NCBI GenBank assembly: GCA_027489195.1
Contig: JAIYAG010000211.1
Coordinates: forward strand, 1 to 22,190
Source of the DNA: Burkholderiales bacterium
Lineage (GTDB): Bacteria; Pseudomonadota; Gammaproteobacteria; Burkholderiales; Burkholderiaceae_E
Reading direction: 5' to 3'
DNA length: 22,190 nucleotides
Shown here: positions 14,454 through 22,190 of the stretch, piece by piece
Position numbering within the stretch: the stretch's first letter is position 1
Layout of the letters: each line of letters opens with the position of its first letter
Notes under the pieces: model-generated
Database searches by the model: none
What the model was told of the DNA's origin: nothing
What the model saw: the letters and a program-made list of their open reading frames with translations, nothing else
Program-made: the position numbers and the translations under genes

Positions 14454-15263
14454 ATGTCCGAAACGACCGCCACCGTCCCCGACACCGGCCGAATCGCCGT
14501 TCGCCGCATCGACGGCACGATCCTCGCGATCGGCCTCGACCGGCCGGCCAAGCGCAACGGCTTCACGCCCGAGATGGCGCTGCAGCTGGCCGACGCGTAT
14601 ACCGAGCTCGAGCACGACGACACGCTGCGGGTCGGGGTGCTCTACGCGGAAGGCGATCACTTCACCGGCGGGCTGGACCTGCCGCGCTGGGCGCCGAAGA
14701 TGCAGGCCGGCGAACCGATGTGGCCGGCCGACCGGATCGATCCGTTCGGTCTTCGCGAGCCGCGCCGCACCAAGCCGGTGGTCTGCGCGGTGCAGGGCTG
14801 GTGCTGGACCCTGGGGCTGGAGCTGATGATGGCGGCGGACATCGCCGTCGCCGCCCACGACACCCGCTTCTCGCAGCTCGAGGTGCTGCGCGGCGTGATG
14901 GCCACCGGCGGCGGGACGGTCCGCATCGCCGAGCGCGCGGGGCTGTCGAACGCCCTGCTCTACCTGCTGACGGGCGACTCGTTCGATGCGGCCGACGCGC
15001 TGCGCATGGGCCTGGTGCAGAAGCTCGTGCCGGCCGGCACGCAGTTCGACGAGGCGCTGGCGATCGCGCGGCGCATCGCGGCGGCCGCGCCGCTGGCGGT
15101 GCGCGCCACGCTCGCCAACGCCCGGCTCGCGGTCGAGCACGGCCTGCACGCGGCGGTCGCCGAGCATGCCTCGGTGCAGCAGGGCCTGGCCCGCAGCGAG
15201 GATGCGGCCGAAGGGGTCGCGGCCTTCAGGGAGCGGCGGGCGCCGCGCTTCCAGGGCCGCTGA
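14454..15263 (+). CDS. Enoyl-CoA hydratase/isomerase (crotonase) family protein
   Basis: A 269-residue soluble protein of the crotonase superfamily, which acts on acyl-CoA thioesters. The two glutamates that catalyse water addition in enoyl-CoA hydratase align with E123 (in TLGLELMMAADI) and E143 (in RFSQLEVLRGV). The oxyanion-hole glycines are in HFTGGLDL and at G121. A bulky WCW replaces the usual GxxxGGG before the first glutamate, so the substrate pocket may differ from classical FadB/EchA enzymes. A beta-oxidation, aromatic-degradation or isomerase role is possible; the sequence alone does not decide. It is transcribed divergently from hemL, and its 3' end overlaps the convergent acetyltransferase gene by 38 bases. 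Confidence 0.9.
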   Translation: MSETTATVPDTGRIAVRRIDGTILAIGLDRPAKRNGFTPEMALQLADAYTELEHDDTLRVGVLYAEGDHFTGGLDLPRWAPKMQAGEPMWPADRIDPFGLREPRRTKPVVCAVQGWCWTLGLELMMAADIAVAAHDTRFSQLEVLRGVMATGGGTVRIAERAGLSNALLYLLTGDSFDAADALRMGLVQKLVPAGTQFDEALAIARRIAAAAPLAVRATLANARLAVEHGLHAAVAEHASVQQGLARSEDAAEGVAAFRERRAPRFQGR

Positions 15264-15750
15264 GCGGGCTGGCCGCCCGCGGCTCGAGGTGCAGCTTCAT
15301 GCCCTCGTGCGAGGCGACGAAGCCGAGCCCCTCGTAGAACCGGATCGCGTCGGGCCGGGCGCGGTCGGTGGTGAGCTGCAGCAGGTGGCAGTCGCGCTCG
15401 CGGGCGCGCCCGATCGCCCACTCGAACATCCGACGGCCCAGGCCCGCCGAGCGCAGGTCCGAGGCGATGCGCACCCCCTCGATCTGCGCGCGCCAGCTGC
15501 CGCGGTAGGTCAGGTAGGGAATGAAGGTGAGCTGCAGCAGGCCGGCCACCTCGCGTCCGGGCAGCGACACCACCACCAGCTCCTGGTTCGGGTCGCGGTC
15601 GATCGCCTCGAACGCCAGGCCGTAGGACGGCGGCAGCGGGTCGGACGCGGTCTCGCGCTTCGCGCCGAGCGGATCGTCGGCGAGCAGCCGCACCAGCGCC
15701 GGCAGGTCCTCGCGGCGGGCGCGCCTGAAGACCGCGTCGGGGCCGTCCAT
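15226..15750 (-). CDS. GNAT-family N-acetyltransferase
   Basis: A 174-residue acetyl-CoA-dependent acetyltransferase. The acetyl-CoA signature RSAGLGRR is at residues 100-107 after the beta-strand EGVRIASDL, and the C-terminal motif IRFYEGLGFVASHEGMKL lies at about 136-153, both typical of GNAT proteins. The first 50 residues carry the substrate-side helices. The acceptor (amino acid, protein, antibiotic or other amine) cannot be inferred. It begins 13 bases after the VOC gene and is probably the last gene of the formate dehydrogenase transcript. The last 38 bases run antisense to the crotonase gene, and the final 15 or so residues are Pro/Ala/Gly-rich and unlikely to be structured. Confidence 0.88.
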   Translation of the reverse strand: MDGPDAVFRRARREDLPALVRLLADDPLGAKRETASDPLPPSYGLAFEAIDRDPNQELVVVSLPGREVAGLLQLTFIPYLTYRGSWRAQIEGVRIASDLRSAGLGRRMFEWAIGRARERDCHLLQLTTDRARPDAIRFYEGLGFVASHEGMKLHLEPRAASPLSGPGSAAPAAP

Positions 15751-15763
15751 GCCGGCGGGCCCG

Positions 15764-16225
15764 CTACTTCGCGAACAGGCGGCTCGGATCCCCGAAGGCC
15801 TTGAACTCGAGCGCGTTGCCCGACGGATCGAGGAAGAACATCGTCGCCTGCTCGCCGACCTGCCCCTTGAAGCGCACGTGCGGCTCGATGACGAAGCGGG
15901 TCCCGGCGGCCTTCAGCTTCTCGGACATCGACTCCCATTCCGGCATGCCGAGCACGACGACGAAGTGGCGCACCGGCACGTCGTCGCCGTCGACCGCACT
16001 GGTCGAACGGTGGCCGCATTCGCCCGGCGCGAGGTGCGCGACGATCTGATGGCCGTAGAGGTCGAAATCGATCCAGGCGTCCGACGAGCGCCCCTCCGGG
16101 CAGCCGAGCAGCTCGCCGTAGAACGCGCGCGCGGCCTGCAGGTCGTGCACCGGGAAGGCGAGGTGGAAGGGCTGGGTGACGGCGTAGGCGGACACGGTCG
16201 GGGCTCCTGCGGATGGGGCCGTCAT
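15764..16225 (-). CDS. VOC-family (glyoxalase/dioxygenase-like) protein
   Basis: A 153-residue protein of the vicinal-oxygen-chelate fold, with two beta-alpha-beta-beta-beta modules. Likely metal ligands are the histidine in PFHLAFPVHD, the histidine in VRHFVVVL and the glutamate in DPSGNALEFKAF. Members include glyoxalase I, extradiol dioxygenases, epimerases and resistance proteins, so the reaction is open. Its ATG overlaps the stop of the formate dehydrogenase alpha gene (ATGA), which supports co-translation and perhaps a role connected with formaldehyde or formate metabolism, although that is inference. No signal peptide is present. Confidence 0.88.
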   Translation of the reverse strand: MTAPSAGAPTVSAYAVTQPFHLAFPVHDLQAARAFYGELLGCPEGRSSDAWIDFDLYGHQIVAHLAPGECGHRSTSAVDGDDVPVRHFVVVLGMPEWESMSEKLKAAGTRFVIEPHVRFKGQVGEQATMFFLDPSGNALEFKAFGDPSRLFAK

Positions 16226-19040
16226 TGTAGCGGCGCGTCCGCGGCCGTCGCCCCGACGGCCGTCACCCGCACCGCGCAGTACTTGAGCTCGGGGATCTTG
16301 CCCTGCGGATCGAGCGCTGAATTGGTCAGCAGATTGGCCGCCGCCTCGGCATAGGCGAAGGGCACGAACACCGCGCCGTCGGGCATGCCGTCGTCGCGGC
16401 GCGCCCGCAGCGCGATCGCGCCGCGGCGCGACGCGATGCGCACCAGACCGCCGGGCGCCACGCCGATCCGTGACAGCTCGCGGCCGTTCATCGCGACGGT
16501 CGCCTCGGGCTCGACCGCGTCGAGCACCGTGGCGCGCCGCGTCATCGACCCGGTGTGCCAGTGCTCGAGCTGGCGGCCGGTGATCAGCACCGTCGGCCAG
16601 GCGGCATCGGGCAGCTCGTCGGCGACCCGCAGCGAGGCGGGCACGAAGCGCGCGCGGCCGCTTTCGGTGGGGAAGCGGTCGACGAACACCACCGGATGGC
16701 CGGGGTCGTCGTCGCCCTCGCACGGATAGGTGACCGACCCCTCGCGCTCGAGCCGCGCCCAGCTGATGCCGCGGATCGAGGCCATCGCCTGGCGCATCTC
16801 GTCGAACACCTCGGAGACGTGTCCGTAGGCCCAGGGCAGGCCGAGCCGGTGCGCCAGGTCGACGATGATGTCGAGGTCCTGGCGGGCCTGCCCCGGCGGC
16901 GCAACGGCCTGCCGTCCGAGCTGCACCATGCGGTCGGTGTTGGTGAAGGTGCCGGTCTTCTCGGCGAAGGCCGAGGCCGGCAGGATCACGTCGGCGAGGT
17001 ACGCGGTCTCGGTCGGGAAGATGTCCTGCACCACCAGCAGCTCGAGCGACGCGAGCGCGGCGCGCGCATGTGCGAGGTCGGGGTCGGACATCGCCGGGTT
17101 CTCGCCCATCACGTACATCCCGCGGATGTGACCCGCCGCCGCCGCATGCATGATCTCGACGACCGTCAGGCCCGGCGCGCGGTCGAGCGGCGTGCCCCAC
17201 AGCCGCTCGATCGCCTCGGCCGAGGCGGTGTCGTCGACGCGGTGGTAGTCGGGCAGCATCATCGGGATCAGGCCGGCGTCGGACGCGCCCTGCACGTTGT
17301 TCTGTCCGCGCAGCGGATGCAGGCCGGTGCCTGGCCGGCCGATCTGCCCGGTCAGCAGCGACAGCGCGATCAGGCAGCGCGCGTTGTCGGTGCCGTGCAC
17401 GTGCTGCGAGACACCCATGCCCCACAGGATCATCGAGGCGCGCGAGCGCGCGAAGGCGCGCGCGACGGTGCGCAGCGTCTGCGCGTCGATGCCGCACACC
17501 GGCGCCATCAGTTCGGGCGAGAAGCCGCGCACGTTCTCGGCGATCGCCGCGTAGTCCTCGGTCCGCGCCTCGACGAAGGCCCGATCGACCAGGCCCTCCT
17601 CGACGATGACGTGCAGCATCGCGTTGAGCATCGCCACGTCGGTGTCGGCGCGGAACTGCAGCACGTGCGCCGCGTGCCGCGCGAGCTCGGTGCGGCGCGG
17701 GTCGGCCACCACCAGCGTCGCGCCGCGCTTCACCGCGTTCTTGATCCAGGTGGCGGCGACCGGATGGTTGACCGTCGGGTTGGCGCCGATGACGAAGATC
17801 ACCTCGGCGAACGCGACGTCGGACACCTGGTTGGACACCGCACCCGAGCCGATGCCCTCGAGCAGCGCCGCGACCGAGGACGCGTGGCACAGCCGCGTGC
17901 AGTGGTCGACGTTGTTGGTGCCGAAGCCGGTGCGCACCAGCTTCTGGAACAGGTACGCCTCCTCGTTGCTGCCCTTGGCCGAGCCGAAGCCGGCGAGCGC
18001 GGACGGCCCCCGGGTGTCGCGGATCCGCGCCAGGCCGCCGGCGGCGATCGACATCGCCTCCTCCCAGCTCGCCTCGCGGAAGTCGTCGCGCCAGTTCGCC
18101 GGCACGCGATCGAAGCGCTCGGGCTTGGGCACGCCCTCGCGGCGGACCAGCGGCACGGTCAGCCGATCGGGGCTCGCGACGTAGTCGAAGCCGAAGCGTC
18201 CCTTGACGCACAGCCGACCGTGGTTGGCCGGACCGTCGCGGCCTTCCACCCAGTCGATGCGGTCGTCGCGCACGTGATAGGTGAGCTGGCAGCCGACGCC
18301 GCAGAACGGGCACAGCGAGTCGACGCTGCGCTCGGTCTTCGAGGGCTCGACCGCGTCGCCCGCCGACACGCCGAGCCGCCGCGGCAGCAGCGCACCGGTC
18401 GGGCAGGCCTGCACGCACTCGCCGCAGGCCACGCAGGTGGAGGCGCCCATCGGGTCGTCCTGGTCGAAGACGATCTTCGCCGCGTCACCGCGCCAGGCGT
18501 AGCCGATCACGTCGTTGACCTGCTCCTCGCGGCAGGCGCGCACGCAGCGCCCGCACTGGATGCAGGCGTCGAGGTCGACGGCCATCGCCGGATGCGACAG
18601 GTCGCGCGCGACGCGCTCGCGCGGCGCGAAGCGCGAGCCCTCGACGCCGAGCTCGCGCGCCCAGTGCAGCAGCTCGGAGTCGGTGCGCTGCGCCGCCGCC
18701 GGCGCATCGGCGAGCAGCAGCTCGACGACCATGCGCTGCGAGGCGCGCGCGCGTTCGCTGCGCGCGTGCACCGTCATGCCCTCGGCGGGCGCACGGCAGC
18801 ACGAGGGTGCGAGCACGCGCTCGCCGTCGATCTCGACCACGCACGCGCGGCAGTTGCCGTCGGGCCGCATGCCGTCGCGGTGGCACAGGTGCGGCAGGTC
18901 GACGCCGTGGCGCGCGGCGCATTCGAGGATCGATTCGCCGGGCGCGGCCTCGACCGCGCGGCCGTCGAGCGTGAAGCGCACGGGCTGCGGGCGGATGTCG
19001 TTCGCGGAGGTCGCGGGGGCCGCGGCCAGGGTCGGGGTGC

Positions 19041-19044
<4 letters not shown>
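16222..19044 (-). CDS. fdh1A: NAD-dependent formate dehydrogenase alpha subunit, FDH1 type (Mo/W-bisMGD)
   Basis: Catalytic subunit of 940 residues that oxidises formate to CO2 at a molybdenum or tungsten bis-MGD centre. N-terminal [2Fe-2S] ligands are C54, C65, C68 and C82 or C83. Two ferredoxin clusters follow (C161/C164/C167/C171 and C204/C207/C210/C214), then the cofactor-proximal [4Fe-4S] (C245, C248, C252, C279). The metal-ligating cysteine is C386, next to H387 in TRLCHASSV. The C-terminal dinucleotide-binding region starts near TVLITGRQLEHWHTGSMTRR. No HPLDCxxC-type His-Cys cluster is present between residues 84 and 160; there the chain reads like Methylobacterium FDH1 alpha. No selenocysteine is needed. 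It overlaps both the beta gene upstream and the VOC gene downstream by ATGA. The choice of Mo or W cannot be read from the sequence. Confidence 0.94.
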
Positions 19045-20744
<1,700 letters not shown>

Positions 20745-20809
20745 GGGGCGCACTCTAACCGCGAGTGTCTCTTCAGGGACATACGTCGGATGACGAGGGC
20801 CCCATGGTA

Positions 20810-20827
20810 CGCGGTCGGCCGACCGCG
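20810..20827 (-). terminator. 18-bp palindrome downstream of dnaJ
   Basis: CGCGGTCGGCCGACCGCG is a perfect palindrome 10 bases beyond the dnaJ stop, in the 93-base gap before the formate dehydrogenase operon. It could form the hairpin of a terminator separating the two transcripts, but no T-run follows. It could equally be a protein-binding site for the downstream operon. Confidence 0.35.
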
Positions 20828-20837
20828 CCGATCCGCT

Positions 20838-21977
20838 TTACTGGAAGAACTCCTTGACCTTGTCCTTCCAGCTGCGGGTCTGCGGCGAATGCTTGTCGTC
20901 CTTGAGCGTGATCTCGAGCTCGCGCAGCAGCGACTTCTGCTTCTCGGTCAGCCGCACCGGCGTCTCCACGACGACATGGGCGTACAGGTCGCCCGGATAG
21001 CTCGAGCGCACCCCCTTGATGCCCTTGCCACGCAACCGGAAGGTCTTGCCGGTCTGCGTGCCCTCGGGCAGCTCGATCTCGGCGCTGCCGCCGAGGGTGG
21101 GCACCTTCACCGTCCCGCCGAGCGCCGCGGCGCTGATCATCACCGGCACGTGGCAGTGCAGGTCGTCGCCGTCGCGCTGGAACACCGCGTGCTCGCGGAC
21201 GTGGATCTCGACGTACAGGTCGCCGGCCGGCCCGCCGTTGACCCCGGGCTCGCCGTTGCCGGCCGAGCGGATCCGCATGCCGTCGTCGATGCCGGCCGGG
21301 ATCTTCACCTGCAGCGTCTTGTTGCGCTTGATCCGGCCGACGCCCTCGCAGGACTCGCAGGGCTCCGGGATCACCTTGCCCGTGCCGTGGCAGGTCGGGC
21401 AGGTCTGCTGGATCGAGAAGAAGCCCTGCTGCACGCGCACCGAGCCCTGGCCGGCGCAGGTCCGGCAGGTCTGCGGCTTGGTGCCGGGCTTGGCGCCGCT
21501 GCCGTGGCAGGTGTCGCAGGACTCCCAGGACGGCACCCGGATCTCGGTGTCGAAGCCGTGGGCGGCCTGCTCGAGCGAGATGTCCATCGCGTAGCGCAGG
21601 TCGGCGCCGCGGAACACGTTGCTGCGCTGCCCGCCCCGCCCGCCGGCACCCGCCTGGCCGCCGAAGATGTCGCCGAAGATGTCGCCGAACACGTCGGCGA
21701 AGCCGCCGAAGCCCTGCTGGCCGGGTCCGCCGCCGCCCCCTCCCATGTTCGGGTCGACGCCGGCATGTCCGAACCGGTCGTAGGCCTCGCGCTTGGAGCC
21801 GTCGGAGAGCATCTCGTACGCCTCCTTGACCTCCTTGAACTTGTCCTCGGCCGTCTTGTCGTCCGGATTGCGGTCCGGATGGAACTTCATGGCGAGCTTG
21901 CGGTACGCCTTCTTGATGTCGTCATCGGAGGCGTTCTTCGCCACCCCGAGGACCTCGTAGTAATCACGCTTCGCCAT
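20838..21977 (-). CDS. dnaJ: Chaperone DnaJ (Hsp40)
   Basis: Co-chaperone of 379 residues that delivers unfolded proteins to DnaK and stimulates its ATPase. The J domain (1-70) has HPD at 33-35. A Gly/Phe-rich stretch follows (about 75-118), with a near repeat FGDIFGDIFGG. The zinc-binding domain has four CxxCxGxG-type repeats at C154/C157, C171/C174, C193/C196 and C207/C210. The C-terminal substrate and dimerisation domains complete a type-I DnaJ. It lies 156 bases after dnaK on the same strand, so it is probably read from a heat-shock promoter upstream of dnaK, outside the window. No convincing promoter of its own was found. Confidence 0.98.
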   Translation of the reverse strand: MAKRDYYEVLGVAKNASDDDIKKAYRKLAMKFHPDRNPDDKTAEDKFKEVKEAYEMLSDGSKREAYDRFGHAGVDPNMGGGGGGPGQQGFGGFADVFGDIFGDIFGGQAGAGGRGGQRSNVFRGADLRYAMDISLEQAAHGFDTEIRVPSWESCDTCHGSGAKPGTKPQTCRTCAGQGSVRVQQGFFSIQQTCPTCHGTGKVIPEPCESCEGVGRIKRNKTLQVKIPAGIDDGMRIRSAGNGEPGVNGGPAGDLYVEIHVREHAVFQRDGDDLHCHVPVMISAAALGGTVKVPTLGGSAEIELPEGTQTGKTFRLRGKGIKGVRSSYPGDLYAHVVVETPVRLTEKQKSLLRELEITLKDDKHSPQTRSWKDKVKEFFQ

Positions 21978-22059
21978 GGTCGATGTTCTTCGTCTGTTTG
22001 TCGGACTCTACCGCATGCGCCCCGCCGGTCGGGGGCACGCGTGCGCCTCCGCGACGCTG

Positions 22060-22078
22060 CGGCGAGCCGGGCTCGCTG
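22060..22078 (-). repeat. Hairpin in the dnaK-dnaJ gap
   Basis: GCGAGC (22062-22067) pairs with GCTCGC (22071-22076) across a 3-base loop, extended by a wobble pair and a further pair outside. No T-run follows on the minus strand. It could be an attenuating or RNA-stabilising hairpin between the two chaperone genes, or simply chance in GC-rich DNA. Confidence 0.25.
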
Positions 22079-22133
22079 CACCGTCCGGAGGCGTTCGCGC
22101 AGGCCCTCGGCCCGCGTCGTCGGCGCGTGCGCA

Positions 22134-22190
22134 TCAGGCGTCGCGCTTGACTTCCTTGAAGTCGGCGTCGACCACGTCGTCGTTCTTGGA
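22134..22190 (-). CDS. dnaK: DnaK (Hsp70) C-terminal end, partial
   Basis: Only the last 18 codons and the TGA are in the window. The encoded tail (DDVVDADFKEVKRDA) matches the conserved acidic C-terminus of DnaK (VVDAEFEEV type), and dnaJ follows on the same strand, as is usual. The remainder of the gene lies beyond the right edge. The short length is the only limit on confidence. Confidence 0.88.
   Translation of the reverse strand, partial: SKNDDVVDADFKEVKRDA

Noticed and set aside
12859..14826. A 655-codon plus-strand open frame opposite hemL and running into the crotonase gene
   Set aside because: Antisense to hemL, whose PLP lysine and class-III motifs are intact; composition is typical of shadow frames.
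21640..21720. Tandem-like repeats in the dnaJ Gly/Phe region, considered as a repeat array
   Set aside because: They reflect the normal G/F-rich linker of DnaJ, not a separate repeat element.

Overview
The window comes from a very GC-rich (about 70%) Gram-negative bacterium, most likely a betaproteobacterium of the Burkholderiales or a near relative. The pointers are an intracellular polyhydroxybutyrate (PHB) depolymerase very close to Ralstonia/Cupriavidus PhaZ1, an orphan soluble RnfB followed directly by nth, a DUF1841 protein, and glutamate-1-semialdehyde aminomutase. Coding density is very high: no gap between genes exceeds about 200 bp, and many neighbours overlap by ATGA. I saw no tRNA, rRNA, CRISPR array, insertion sequence or phage gene. 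Family names below come from recognising motifs by eye, not from a database search.

Layout. (1) 1-1989, minus strand: two genes of a xanthine-dehydrogenase-family molybdenum hydroxylase. These are an FAD subunit and a fused [2Fe-2S]+molybdopterin subunit that runs off the left edge. (2) 2116-6108, plus strand: the seven-iron ferredoxin gene fdxA and, three bases later, a 1221-residue flavoprotein. The flavoprotein joins a GltD-like Fe-S/FAD/NAD(P) module to a PyrK/NfnA-like ferredoxin-reductase module in one chain. (3) 6310-9371, plus strand: phaZ, a soluble RnfB-type Fe-S protein, nth and a DUF1841 gene, each touching or overlapping the next. phaZ has a strong-looking promoter whose -35 box lies inside a TGC-N3-GCA palindrome of PhaR type. 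rnfB has no ATG, GTG or TTG start codon. (4) 9454-11819, plus strand: a DUF47/PhoU-like protein, a PiT phosphate transporter, and an alpha/beta-hydrolase whose nucleophilic serine is replaced by glycine. (5) 11886-14382, minus strand: hemL and an MFS transporter that overlaps its end. (6) 14454-15263, plus strand: a crotonase-family protein. (7) 15226-20744, minus strand: a two-subunit NAD-dependent formate dehydrogenase of FDH1 type (fused NuoE/NuoF-like beta subunit, then alpha subunit). It is followed, apparently in the same operon, by a VOC-family protein and a GNAT acetyltransferase. (8) 20838-22190, minus strand: dnaJ and the last 18 codons of dnaK.

Theme. Much of the window concerns low-potential or pyridine-nucleotide electron flow: a molybdenum hydroxylase, a 7Fe ferredoxin beside a candidate NAD(P)H:ferredoxin oxidoreductase, a soluble RnfB, and NAD-linked formate dehydrogenase. 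These sit around storage-polymer turnover (phaZ). The least described candidate system is the fdxA plus fused Nfn-like flavoprotein pair. Whether it performs transhydrogenation or electron bifurcation is inference only.
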